This document shows positions 1-14,400 of a DNA stretch of 60,000 bases, piece by piece (the first letter of the stretch is position 1; each line of letters starts with the position of its first letter). This DNA comes from Bolinopsis microptera (Eukaryota > Ctenophora > Tentaculata > Lobata > Bolinopsidae): the NCBI RefSeq assembly GCF_026151205.1, contig NC_087082.1:14667365-14727364 (forward strand), given 5' to 3'. The notes beneath the pieces are model-generated. The model worked only from the letters and a program-made list of their open reading frames with translations. It made no database searches and was not told the origin of the DNA. The position numbers and the translations under genes are program-made.

Positions 1-2367
1 AGGAACCTAGAACAAAATAACAGATAACAAATTGTTATAGATAACACACAATCCACTGACAATCCTACATATTCCTACCATCTGTTATACTAGAGAGTCA
101 TCAGAGTATTAAACTCCTTCACAAACACAACAAACAAAACGGAATTTGTATCGACAGAAACCTAAATTTGTCAGTTTTTGTGACCACAGTAATCTAAATT
201 AGTGACCACAGTAAACCAAATACCGACTTCACACAAGGCTCTTGTCTCTCTAACAAAGTAAAGAAGTGAGTGGTATGAGTGTGGTAAATACTGAGTTTTA
301 AATCTGGTCTCCGTTCCTATTGGAGCTGAGACAAGGTGCTTTAAAACGCAAAATGATTAGTGCAGGGAAGTTTATAATTTGTATAAAATGTGCCGTCTGA
401 AATTGTTTAAATAGTTATTAATAAAATGCTAAGTGTGCTCTGCTTTAACAAACTCAACATTGTTATATGTTGAGTCATTTGCTTTAAATTGACCTTGATT
501 AGGTGCAACATTGTAAAATGAAATGTGACTCGCAGCTAGAACTCGGCTGTTTACCCTATCAAATGTTGGTGTTTTTAGTTTCCTAACTGCAGCAGGACTG
601 TTTTTTACAGTCAACTCGTCCTAAAACATTCCAACTATGAAGACAACTTGGCACTACTAAAATAAGAAGAATAGAAGTTTAACCAAAAAGGGAGCAAATT
701 GTAAAGTTGAGGTTTAGAGCTGGGAACCAGACCTTTACCATTTCAGATGAGGTTTTTGGTTGGGGTAAGGATTTGGGGTACAACTTGGGTTTACAAGTTA
801 TAACTTGTAGTTAGGGTTAGGATTGGGGATACTGGATGGAGTTGTCCAAATAATTCAGCGTTTGCAAGATAGGACCTCTGAAAAGGGTTTTGACTGAGGT
901 TTTACCTTTTGAATCCCGACATTTCCGAGCTTTCCGATCTGGCGTTGTTCTTTGGGTTTAAGAGGGCTCGGTTCAGAAAGTCCCTTGGGGTACATAACGT
1001 TAGGATCACGTGGTGTCCATATATGGTGATATAACCATGGTAACAGTTACCATAGTTACCATTGGTAACTATACCATGCATAGCAACGATACTGATTTGT
1101 ACTGATAGAAGTTATCGAGAGAGAGAGAGAGAGAGACTGTATCGGGAGGGATAGAGACAGTTCACAGTTGTTAGATAAGATAAGAAATAGAGATAACAGG
1201 TTGTTACCAGGTGTAATGTGTTTGGTACCTTAAACAGAAGTAAGGCTATCTTAGTTCCGTATGCCATACGAACTCCTCTAGTATAGAGTTAAGTTTAAAT
1301 TGATTAAGAGATTGTTTTTCTAAACTAAACAAATTCAACTAATTAAGAGGTATTGATTAAGCAAGTGGATGTAAGAAGCACAGAGTCACTAATCACTATG
1401 GTTACTAAAGTAACTATGGTTACTACAGTCACTATGGTTACTAAAGTAACTATGGTTATTAAAGTAACCTGTAACAATCGTGTTACTAATCAAGTGCAAA
1501 GTTGATAATATAGTTACTAAGATTTCAAATCAAGCAAGTGCGAGGGTTTAAATGGTTACCAAGGTAACCTTAAACCTGCAGCGCAGAGTTACCATGGTTT
1601 TAATGGTTAACAAGTGCGAAGTTCCGTGAGGACTAATCAGTAGTCCTCACAGTGTTTCAGATCAAGTACATGCAGTTTTAAAAGCTGATAATGTTATATG
1701 AAGTAAATCAAGTGTACATTAAAGGGCGTGAATTTTAAATGATATTTGATAACATATGTCAAATATAGCATCAATATGTGATGAGTGTCTTAAACACGTG
1801 TGTTAAAAACAGAGTGAGAAAAACAAATTGATTCACAGTCAGGGTGATATACTCTCAGGAAAGTTCTAAACAAAACACAGAGTTTCAAGTATGAGGACCA
1901 CAGCTGGAAACGAACAAACAAACCGGAGACTTTACAACAAAACTCTAATAATGTTAAGAAGTTAAGACTAGTAGACTGTAGAGTATTCCGTGTAATAACA
2001 CACACACAAAGGTATCACACAGACAGCATGTGTGTGTAGAGTGTTTGATAGAATTCCTGCCAGCGACACACATCATACCCATTAAATACGTGATATACGT
2101 GATATCAGATATCAATATATTATTGCCCAAAGGGACCAGATTAAATTTGAATACAAAAGAACTTCCGTGAATTATGCAGTAATAATATTATATAGTAATA
2201 TTATGAACTTATAGCATAGTATTTGATAAGCAAGGAGCGGTTGCTCAATATGATTGTATCAATTTCATAATTATAATGGGACTACGGTCGTAGTGATAAT
2301 CACGTTTCCCGTGATGCCCATATTAGGTAGTCACGTGTAAGGTAACCTCTAAGAACTCTCTATTTAC
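1..2367. other. no supportable gene; palindromic short repeats
   Basis: No frame with coding character or matching splice pair convinced me. It holds GTTACC/GGTAAC palindromic motifs (about 1030-1080 and 1380-1610), a GA microsatellite (about 1118-1135) and AT-rich unique DNA. It is either the gene's last intron or 3' flank. Confidence 0.6.
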
Positions 2368-2441
2368 CTCCATGTTAAGTTTTCCAACTTCTCTCTGTTG
2401 TTTCTCGGTATCTTTGTCGAAGTCTGGGATCTTAACTTTAC
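2368..2441 (-). CDS. tail exon, charged
   Basis: Strong acceptor TTTGTTTCAG entering in phase 1 and donor GAG/GTAAAT leaving in phase 0. Encodes [20 protein letters not shown] then KLNME, a charged, probably helical stretch. The next exon is not clear and may lie outside the window. If the donor is skipped, the frame runs to a stop 15 codons on. Confidence 0.65.
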
Positions 2442-5400
2442 CTGAAACAAAAACAACTGTCAGACGACGAAGAACAAATGTTAACTTATTGCTGCAAATC
2501 TATCAATTCTTGAAAATTCTCTAACTTTTCTCCCGGACCAGTGTACCTGAGGGCTGGTCAGTAACCTAGCAACAGTAACCTAGCAACAGTAACCTAGCAA
2601 CAGTAACCTAGCAACAGTAACCTAGCAACAACCTGAGGGCTGGTGAGACGAATCTGAGGACTGCTGACGGGTGAAATATTTCACTAAAGAGAAACCCAGA
2701 ACCACACTAAGAACAGTGAACCCGAGCATGGGCAGAGCTCCTCCTGGCAAACCTGCCTCCAAAACCATTGTAACTAAATACAAGCTAATCGACCAGAGTT
2801 TTCTCCAAGTTACAAAATACGAGAAAAGTTGAGAAGTTTGAGGAACGATGTAACAAAGGCTATTCGATAGGAGCTGGAGTGTGTTAACATGAGATGTAAT
2901 ACACAGTGTATGTAAAGCTTTATTGCAGTCACACGTAGGTATTATGAAATTATCTTCCGATGTAATTTGTAATCTCATCATTATTCATTATATTACAACT
3001 AACTGTAAACGTTTTTATTTTGCTTTTGCAACTATGTCATTTCAGGTCAGGAACTCCTTTTCAAAGATTTACGGGTAGATAACATGGGCATAAGTAACGT
3101 AACAAACATGGTAATGTGTAAAGTGGTCAAACCACATAGTTTCAACTCCTCACAACCACGCAGTTTTTAAAGGACAAGTGATTTTAAACTAATTTCACAA
3201 CTACAATTAAATACATATTTTATTGAGGATCTAATGATGTAGTTTAACGAAGATTTCAAGCCTTACGTTGTGTGTTTCCCTTCGTGTCCAAAAGCATTAT
3301 ATGATTAACAAATTATGTTACCATAAGGTTAAGGTTACTGCAAGGTATTGGGGATAAGTTAGGGCGATGGTAAGAGTAAGGTTTGGGTAAGTACTAAGTG
3401 TTGGAGTTAGAAGTGAGAATCAGGGCCAAGAGAAATGCCACCAAGGGTACGGTCTGAGCTACTACTACTGCTGAGGTTTGGTAATGTTTAGTCGCAGGGT
3501 TGATGCTAAACTGAAGGAAGTTGGCACTAACTCTAAAGAGGAACTGCGAACCCTGATGCGGGACAGGGATATATGGAGGGGTATCTAGCGTAGATCGGAC
3601 TTAGTTCCGACATAGTTGTAGTAGTAGTTGATGCTAAATTTGGGGGCATATGTTTATAAATATTCGTGTTACCAAAACGAATCCTTGAAAAGTGCTGTAA
3701 CTAAAATAATATGCTTCAAAATCCACTCTTTTCTAGAGCACCTCCACTATTATACTATTATACTACACAATAAATAGAAATCCTGGAATAATAATGCCAA
3801 TAAAACTAATGATAAACTATAATGCTGTTTGTTAGTTTGTCCGGCTGTTTGTGCTGTTGTTCTTACCGACATCCATTCCTCCATCAGCGCTTAATTCGTC
3901 GTGTCCTGCAGAAATAATACATCTTGGTAACCATGGTTCTGGTTCTATTACATTGTTCACAACGATGATCTTTCTTTTTGACAAAAGCAAAATGGAAACA
4001 GTACAGTCGTCAAGCTTTCAACGTGTTTAATACAAAATGTAAACCTATGCTGAGCTATGCTTCAGTAATTTAACTTGATATTTAATGCTATTGCTTCGAC
4101 AAGCTTTCGTAACAGTGCAATGTGCAAGGAGTAGGACGACCAACTACCAGTCACCATAACAACTGGTAACAAACTGGTCACCATAACAACTGGTCACAAA
4201 CTCGACAGTGTATACTACAAAATAGTTACTAAAACAGCAAACGGGGCTTCGGGCTATTCGCTAAATATGCAGAATTCCAATGACCATCATAATTCGGGCT
4301 ACTGGTTTAAAATATAAAATGCAACGATCACTCCTCGGTATAATTCAGTGTGTGTGACTCGGAAAAAGTCTCCTGTGCTTCTCGAACAGTTCAATTTCAA
4401 ATATACAACTGCTTCATTTCCAAATTCCAAGCAATGTAATAAATTGATAAATAGTTATATTGTGCTGCAAGAATTATTAAATAAACTTAAATGCTTCAAA
4501 TCAAAATCTCAAGTCGTACGAAGCGGCAAAGACTGGGGCACGTGAAGTTGCGCGGCGTTAAATAAACCCTAATTTCAGCGTATCATCCGGTATTAATCAG
4601 ACAAAACATCCTCCCGAATTTACCTTTGTTTAAAACCTTAATTGCGTGGCGCGGTGTGTGTGACTCACCAATACTGTTGAAGATAAAGTTTTTAGGTTGT
4701 GTGTCTTTAGGAGTAGATGATCGGGAGGAGGGTACATTGAACCACTGGATAAGGGAACCTACATTCCTCCCCGTAACTAACATTCTTTAGAGGGGACAGG
4801 GAGGGTAAAGACTAAAGTACTGGTACAACAACTATCACGTGATAGTTTTAAACTAATTACAGCACTAAAAATCTATTACATTTATTGAGAATTATGTAAT
4901 GTAACGTGATGGAAATATTTTAAACGGGCATATCCTGTCCAAACCCATGATGCACTACTGACTACATGAAGAATTCGTTGTAACTTTGTTTGAAAAGCAT
5001 TGATAATGTGAAATATTTGAGAAAACTGGAAAATAAAGGAGAATCTACTGTTTCTACTAAGCGGAGGAGAGTCCACAAATGGGAGGAAGTAGAGGTTATA
5101 AAACAGAAAGTAAACTGCAGACCATGACCAGTAACAGACTATTTGTCACACTGCAGACCATGACCATGACCAGTGCTATTTGTCACACGATGTTTGACTG
5201 CAGGTCGGGGAACTAGTGGTGAAGCTAGTTAATTAATTAAAGAACAGGTTACCCGATAAGGCTGTAAACCAGCGGGCATTTGTACAGGGTAATCACCACA
5301 CAATGGGACCGTATTGGGGCCATGCTCTTGGAGCCTTATTTTAACTGTGATCTGATATAATGTGATAAAATCATGAAATTGAAAAATCTGAAGAACACGA

Positions 5401-8400
5401 CACGACTTATGATAAAATGTCTCGGCTGTAACGATACACCTCACCTAAAGCTCGTACTCAACGAGATGGAAATATTCAACTTGATAATAGTAATGTGGTA
5501 ATGTTCAGATTTTTCGCTATAAATAACGGTAAAATAACGAGACTAAAAGTAACATGGTCACGTCGTAAGGTAATGTACTATTAGCATGAAATACAGAAGA
5601 TAACGATTTACGCGATAAGATTATTAGATTTTCTAACGCCTGTAACTGTGCCGTTTCAAGCTTTTTATTTAAAACTTGAGTTGCTACAATTAGCAGAGTG
5701 AGACATGGCTCCTGATTCAAATATAGCGGGGTTTGGGAACGGGGGGAGAAAGGGGGTATCAGGTAGCGGGTAACATGATGTAATGGGGACTCTCTGCAGA
5801 CAACCACAGATTAGAGGGACATTAAAGGGGCAGTCTGTAATGCAGTGTAAACAAGGTTCCGGGGTATTGAGGTACAAACCTAGAGGATTTACAAACTTAG
5901 AGGATCAATAAACTTGAAGCATCAACAAGCTTGGAGGAAACAAGCCTAGAGGAAACAAGCCTAGAGGATCAACAAGGAACAAACTGTACGACAAGAACGA
6001 AAAGGGAGAAAATTTAGAGTTCATGAAACTCTGCTAGAAGCTATATATGGATTAAACAAAACTACATCAAAATAACTGAAGAAAGATACAACTATATATA
6101 TGAAGATCAGGAAACTGAGACAAATATTAAAACCACAGTAAAAACCACGGAATATTTACGGAGAATACCCGCAGCAGTATATTACTTTCCATTGTGTTTG
6201 AAGTGTACACTACAACTACTGTCTAGTGTCTACTACTACTACACACTACCCTGTAGGCTGTACCAGCTGCAATTAGTAGCTTTATCTCATTATACTCTGG
6301 TACTCTGCTCTACAATCAAACGGCCGGGTACTCTGCAAATATAACGCTATTGTACCTCACAGACCCACCACACACAGTACATGATGTTAGAGCAGGACTA
6401 CAATTTGTTAGGGCATTACTATTATTATGTGTACACACAGACTCAGGCTAATACAAGCTTATTATTGGAGAGAGGAGGAGGTCTAATGTTTTATTGGAGG
6501 AGGATGTCTACTGTTTTAATATTTTAGAGGAGGGAGGAGCGAGTGGGAAGCTAGTAAATAAGTAAACAGGAGCTGAGCAAATGGTTTAGAAATAAGGAAG
6601 CTGAGTGGTGGAAAGGAGCGATTTAGTAATAATCACTGCAGACGATAGAATTGTGCATACTGTGCAGTGTGCAGTGCAGTAGTGATAGGCTTGCTTTTAT
6701 CTCTCTACCAACTAACAGGACACTACTACAGAGCAGTTTGGGGTTAGAAGATGTCTGCACGAAACTAGGACAATGAAAAGAAAAATGGGTCGGTAAATAT
6801 CAAAGAGCACAAGTCAAACGTCTTCCATCGCTGAATCACTAAGAGACATGACGTGATAACACAAACAGAACTGACTGAGAACATGACTGACTATGAAGCG
6901 TGTAGAGGAAACTAACTAAGGTAGTAGCAGGATGAGCAGTCTGCACCTCAAGGTAGTCATGTGGTCATCACTATAACCTGCACTGTTTTTATTGTGGTCA
7001 CGCTACATCCCCCGCCACACTGCTGGAAATTGTAGTAATAGAGACTTAAGACGGCAGATTGGAGCAACTCATTGGTCGAGATGAGGCGACCAAAGCGAAC
7101 TTTCTACAGCGGTGCAGGGGCAAACTGTCATCATGCCTTCTACAGGTGTATTAAGATAGTGCTATTTTTATTTAGTCGCAAAGTACAAACGATATTACAA
7201 AACTGTTGCACAAGTACGACTGTGATGAGTACCGGGCTGACAAAGAAACCACAAATAAAGAGGGAGGCTAGAAGTGGGGAGGCTAGCTCTGGGACTGATA
7301 ACACACAATAGTGGGGGGCTCTCTTACTAACATATCGTACTATTACAGCTCTCCCTCTCTCTGTTAGAAACCTTATAGTTCCTTTAAAGCTTTAATACAA
7401 CTGGACATCTCAGGAGATGTGGTGGTTAAGAGGCGACTACTCAGAACCTGAATTGCTCCGTTTCCAGACTCAGACTGATAACAGCTGAACAAGTGAACTG
7501 CAGACAAATACTTCAGATCTGACATCTCACTACAAATAAAGCAAATAAAGCAGGATCAGACTGCCCAGAATGCTCCTCTAATGGGAACCTTACAGTAGAC
7601 GGGAACCTCCCCCGACGTTAAACTGTGGGGGACCCTGAACGGTGAGGAGCCCTGGACAGAGGGTTCAGGGTCTTGCAGACACACCCTGGCACAAACTGTA
7701 AAACTGTAATTTAATTTCAGAGACGGCAACAAATAGCATGTTATTACAGATATTGGGTTACTCTCTCTGTCTCTCTCTGTCCCGCGCAATGCCCTAGGGT
7801 GAACAAACTGCAGCCTCACAAAACAATAGCATGAGTAACAACATGTCAAATTCACGCTCAACGTAAAGGCGGTGCATATTCATAGTTTCAAATTACAATA
7901 TCACTCTGGTAGTACAGTGTAAACTAATAATAATAATGGTGGTAATGTAAGATCTGTAGCGAGGGAGCACAGTGAAGAATAAAAAGTCGAAGAACACTGC
8001 CTGTAATACTAAAGTACAAAGAACCAACAAGAAGCAGCAGAACAGTGTACCGTGTACAGTGTACAATGTACAGTGTACACTGTATATCATACTGGAATAT
8101 CCAATATATCCAGGGTACAATGTACATGAAGCACCACCAACGATCCTAAACACAACATGCTACTGAACAACAAATTTCAGTCCTCCTGACAATGCTATAA
8201 TAAGACGTAATGTTTATAAGTAGCGAGTTAGCTAATAGAGTGATGATGATGATGATGATTTGTTGTTAAGCATGAGGTAATGGTGGGACGAGTCGGGGTG
8301 TAATCGCTCTAGTTGTTATCAGACACGTGTAATCGCTCTAGTTGTTATCAGACACGTGAAATTGTAATGCAGGATCACAACACATCATAGAGATGAGAGA

Positions 8401-11400
8401 GAGAACAGTGGGAGGGGGGCCAGGGGGAGGGGGGGGAGCCTTTGATAACTCTTCGCTGAGACTCATTTTTATTATTTCCAGTATCGCAACATTTATCGAC
8501 TCAACGTCCGTTTCTATCCTACATTATGCATTTGTAAGAGAGAAGCATTTTGGCTCACACAACTCGTAAAAAGCTCTAGTCACACACCAGTCAGTCACAC
8601 ACACGCGATGCAGGTTTCCGCATGATCGGATCACGGATCACGGATCACAAAGTCTAGAACTCAGCCGCTCTGTCCATAATCACACCGCGCGCTGATTATC
8701 GCTCTCATAATTCCAGACTACGTGCATTAAAACCTGAGCCCTAAACCTGAGCCCTAAACCTGAGCCCTAAACCTGGGCCTTAAACCTGGCCCCTAAGGTA
8801 AAGTTCAACACCCACTAAGGTAGTATACTTAGGTTTATAGAGAGTTCGTTATATTTTTACGCCGTATAATTCGCATTATGGTCGCACACCCCCACAAATA
8901 TGACACGTTATTTCAGGATAATGTTCGCACAGCCCCACAAATATCACACGTTATTTCAGGATAATGTTCGCACAGCAAGTATTCAGCAGCTCCCGCCTAC
9001 AATCTACTCTAGCACCAGAGAGGGGCTGAGTGTGCACTCCCTGCTGCTAGAGTAGTCGCTCACTCACCGATGCTGACATTGGATCCCTGTTTGGCCTGGA
9101 ATTTCTCGAACTCTGCCTGGGAGAGTGTCACGGAGACAATGTCCCCCTCCTGGGTGGACGAGTAGCGCACACCTTCAAACGAGCCCATTCCTTTGAGTGC
9201 CTCGAACGAGGCTGTGTCCACGTTCAGGACTACCTCGGATTCTTCCGATGCTTCCGATGCTTCTGATGCTGGGGCTGATTTTAAACTCATGTCAAATGTG
9301 CTGATTTTATACTCATGTCAAATGTGCTTGTAATAAAGGTTTGTTTTCAAAATTAGAAAAGCATTAGCAAGTGCGTTTGAAATTAAATAATATATCATCA
9401 ATGTGCTTCGACTATTATCCTGTGCTTTTTTTGTGCCAAATGTTTCCAATCATGGAAATCGCAAATTATCGCACATTATCGCACACAAACACACACGAAC
9501 ACACGCTCACACAGACAAATTCGTACCTTGGCCGGAAGCAGCTTTAGCTTGGTTAGCTTGGAACTGCTGCCACTGAGCCTCACTCAGCTTGAATGTCATT
9601 TTACCACCGCTACCAGTAGTGGGCTTTACATCAATACCAGCAAATGAGGACTTCATCATGCTGTATTGGTCAGTCGTCAGGTCTATCACATAGTAACCAC
9701 CTTGGAGACACTTAGTTACTACATGGGAAACACTTGGTTACCAAATTGAGTATACATACACGCACATTGACGATACTTACGCATTTAAAACACTTAGTTA
9801 CCACCTTAGAAACACATAATTACCACCTTAAAAACACATAGTTACCACATTGGAGAAACTTAGTTACCAATTTGATAATATATACGCACACATTGAGAAT
9901 ATTCACGCATTTAAAACACTCAGTGACTCAGGTGTCACTTTGGAAACACTTAGTTACCACTTGGAAACACATAGTAATGATCTTGAGAATACTCGAGTCT
10001 ATCACAAAAATGTTCACTCAGTCACTCATCACTATTTGAGCTTTCTTGTCTCTTTCACCATCCCAAAAAGGGCTCACCCAAACAGAAACACTCACACATT
10101 TAAACACTCTCACACACACTCACTCGAATCTCTAGATACGGAGATTTGTCCAGGTTCGCTGCTACTTTCGGACTGAGAACCAGGGTTAGCTTGGTTAGCT
10201 TGGAACTGCTGCCACTGGGCCTCACTCAGTCTGAAGGTCATTTTACCTCCGCTACCAGTAGTGGGTGTTACATCGATACCAGCAAATGAGGACTGCATCG
10301 ATTTGTACTGCTCAGCTGTTAGGTTCAGCACATAGTAACCACCTTGGAGACACTTAGTTACCACAACTTGAATACACTTAGTTACCAAATGGAGAATACA
10401 TACGCACGCTTTAAAAATATTCACGCATTTAAAACACTTAGTTACCACTTTGGTAACGCTCAGTTACCAAATTGAGAATACACACGCACGCTTTGAGAAT
10501 ATTCACGCATTTAAAACTCTTAGTTACCACCTTGGAAACACTTAGTTACCACCTAAGAAACACTTAGTTACCACTTGGAAACACATAGTGATGATCTTGA
10601 GAATACTAGAGGCTATTACAAAAATGTTCACTCAGTCACTCATCACTATTTGAGCTTTCCTGTCTCTTTCACCGATCACCATCACAAAAAATGGCTCACC
10701 CAAACGGAAACACTCACACACTTAAACACTCTCAAACACACTCACTCGAATCTCTAGATACGGAGATTTGTCCAGGTTCGCTGCTACTTTCGGACTGAGA
10801 ACCAGGGTTAGCTTGGTTAGCTTGGAACTGCTGCCACTGGGCCTCAGTCAGTCTGAATGTCATTTTACCACCACTACCAGTAGTGGGTGTTACATCGATA
10901 CCAGCAAATGAGGACTGCATCGATTTGTACTGCTCAGCTGTTAGATTCAGCACATAGTAACCACCTTGGAAACGCTTAGTTACCAACTCGTTTAAAACTG
11001 TTTCACTTTGCACAAGTACGTGCGTAAAGAAATTTGCTTTGACTAAAAACGGGAACAATTAAGTCTTTGGTAACACTTAGTTACCAAATCGCTAATCGGT
11101 AACACATAGATACCGCCTTGGTAACACTATAGGTCATCACCTTGGTAACATAGAGCAGCTACATTGAGAATACTTGGTAACCACAATGAAATTATTTACA
11201 AACCAAACTAAGAACCTATAACCAACTTGAGAATTCTCACGGCAAATACTTGTTCTCTCATCACTAATTGAGCATTTTTTGTTTCCTTCACCAACAAAGG
11301 CTCACTTAGACCAAAAATAAAACACTCACACGTTAAAAAACACTTTTATAACTTATACCCACGATTGTGCAAAATTGTGCGGAAAACACTTTTATACAAA

Positions 11401-14400
11401 TTTTGATACTCATGGGGCGGCCCATTTGTTAAAAAGAAATTTTGATACTCATGGGGCATGGGTCAGGTATGTCCCACCCGTTAAAAAGAAATTTTGATAC
11501 TCATGGGGCGGCCCACCCTCTGAAAATGTTTTTGATACTGATGGGGCATGGGTCAGGTATGTCCCACCCGTTAAAAAGAAATTTTGATACTCATGGGGCG
11601 GCCCACCCGTTAAAAAGAAATTTTGATACTGATGGGGCATGGGTCAGGTATGTCCCACCCGTTAAAAAGAAATTTTGATACTCATGGGGCATGGGTCAGG
11701 TATGTCCCACCCGTTAAAAAGAAATTTTGATACTCATGGGGCGGCCCACCCGTTAAAAAGAAATTTTGATACTGATGGGGCATGGGTCAGGTATGTCCCA
11801 CCCGTTAAAAAGAAATTTTGATACTCATGGGGCATGGGTCAGGTATGTCCCACCCGTTAAAAAGAAATTTTGATACTCATGGGGCGGCCCACCCGTTAAA
11901 AAGAAATTTTGATACTCATGGGGCGGCCCACCCGTTTAAAAGAAATTTTGATACTGATGGGGCATGGGTCAGGTATGTCCCACCCGTTAAAATAAAATTT
12001 TGATACTCATGGGGCGGCCCACCCGTTAAAAAGAAATTTTGATACTCATGGGGCGGCCCACCCGTTAAAAAGAAATTTTGATACTCATGGGGCATGGGTC
12101 AGGTATGTCCCACCCGTTAAAAAGAAATTTTGATACTCATGGGGCGGCCCACCCGTTAAAAAGAAATTTTGATGCTCATGGGGCGGCCATGAAAAAAAAA
12201 CACCCTCTGAAAATGTTTTTGATACTGATGGGGCATGGGACAGCTATGTCCCACCCCACAAAAATTTGATTGATACTCATGGGGCATGGTACATGAAATC
12301 CCACCAATATTTTCTTCTTGATACTGATGGGGCGGCCCACCCTCTGAAAAAAATATTTTGATACTGATGGGGCTTGGGACAGGTATTTCCCACCCCATAA
12401 AATTTTTATTGATACTCATGGGGCATGGTACACGAAATCCCACCAATGTTTTCTTCTTGATACTGATGGGGCGGCCCACCCTCTGAAAAAAATATTTTGA
12501 TACTGATGGGGCATGGGACAGGTATTTCCCACCCCATAAAATTTGTATTGATACTTATGGGGCATGGTACACGAAATCCCACCAATGTTTTCTTCTTGAT
12601 ACTGATGGGGCGGCCCACCCTCTGAAAAAAATATTTTGATACTGATGGGGCATGGGACAGGTATGTCCCACCCCCTAAAAATATCATTGATACTGATGGG
12701 GCATGGGTCAATATGTCCCACCCCCAAAAAAAATTAGTGATACTCAAGGTCCACCATACAATAGGTTATCACCTTGGTAACACAGAGCAGCAACATTGAG
12801 AATACTTGCTAACCACAATGAAGTGACTTACAAACTAAACTAAAAACCTTTAGCCACCTCGAGAATTCTCACGTCAAATACTTTTTCTATCTCATCGCCA
12901 TTTGAGCATTTTTGTTTCCTTCACCAAAAAGGGCTCACTCCAAACAAAACAAATACACCCACAGACTAAAAAACACTTTTATACCCACGATTGTGCAAAA
13001 TTGTGCGGAAAACGACTGAAAGTGCGAACACAAGCGGAATACGGTCGATAGTGTGATTCCGCAACCGCCACATTTATATGTTGCCTGGCACACACTCACT
13101 CGAATCTCTAGATACGGAGATTTGTCCAGGTTCGCTGCTACTTTCGGACTGAGAACCAGGGTTAGCTTGGTTAGCTTGGAACTGCTGCCACTGGGCCTCA
13201 GTCAGTCTGAATGTCATTTTACCACCACTACCAGTAGTGGGTGTTACATCGATACCAGCAAATGAGGACTGCATCGATTTGTACTGCTGAGCGGTCAGGT
13301 TCAGCACATAGTAACCACCTTGGAGACACTAAGTTACCAAATTGAGAATACACACGCACGTTTTGAGAATATTCACGCATTTAAAACACTTAGTTACCAC
13401 CTTGGAAACACTTAGTTACCATCTTAGAAACACTTAGTTACCACCTTGGAAACACTTAGTTACCATCTTCCTTAAAACTGTTTCACTTTGTACGAGTACA
13501 GAGAGTAAAGGTGCGGGTAAAAAAAGTGCTTTGACTAAAAATGGGAATATTTTAGTCTTTTAAAAACACATAGATACCGCCCTGGTAACAATAGGTTATC
13601 ACCTTGGTAACACAGAGCAGCAACATTGAGAATACTTGCTAACCACAATGAAGTTACTTAGAAACTAAACTAAGAACCTTTAACCACCTCGAGAATTCTC
13701 ACGTCAAATACTTTTTCTATCTCATCGCCATTTGAGCATTTTTGTTTCCTTCACCAAAAAGGGCTCACTCCAAACAAAACAAATACACCCACAGACTAAA
13801 AAACACTTTTATACCCACGATTGTGCAAAATTGTGCGGAAAACGACTGAAAGTGCGAACATAAGCGGAATACGGTCGATATAGTGTGATTCCGCAACCGC
13901 CACATTTATATGTTGCCTGACACACACTCACTCGAATCTCTAGATACGGAGATTTGTCCAGGTTCGCTGCTACTTTCAGACTGAGAACCAGGGTTAGCTT
14001 GGTTAGCTTGGAACTGCTGCCACTGGGCCTCACTCAGTCTGAAGGTCATTTTACCTCCGCTACCAGTAGTGGGTGTTACATCGATACCAGCAAATGAGGA
14101 CTGCATCGATTTGTACTGCTGAGCTGTCAGGTCTAGCACATAGTAACCACCTTGGAGACACTTAGTTACCAACTTGGAAGCGCTCAGTTACCAAATTGAG
14201 AATACACACGCACGCTTTGAGAATATTGACGCATTTAAAACACTTAGTTACCACCTTGGAAACACTTAGTTACCATCTTTTTTAAAACTGATTCACTTTG
14301 TACGAGTACAGAGAGTAGAGGTGCGGGTAAAAAAAAGTGCTTTGACTAAAAATGGGAATATTTAAGTCTTTCAAAAACACATAGATACCGCCCTGGTAAC

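Noticed and set aside
791-877. Possible phase-0 last exon after the 2368-2441 exon (RSYLANAELFGQLHPVSP..., then stop)
   Set aside because: The acceptor CCCTTTTCAG is good and the phase fits, but 28 codons is short, composition is not convincing, and many such frames are expected by chance in 2 kb.
8042-8117. TGTACA cluster as a hormone-response or other binding array
   Set aside because: Simple tandem repeat with irregular spacing. Nothing else points to a regulatory site.
11442-12747. Open frames on both strands of the 39/52-base array
   Set aside because: Non-coding minisatellite inside an intron. Frames end wherever unit order changes.
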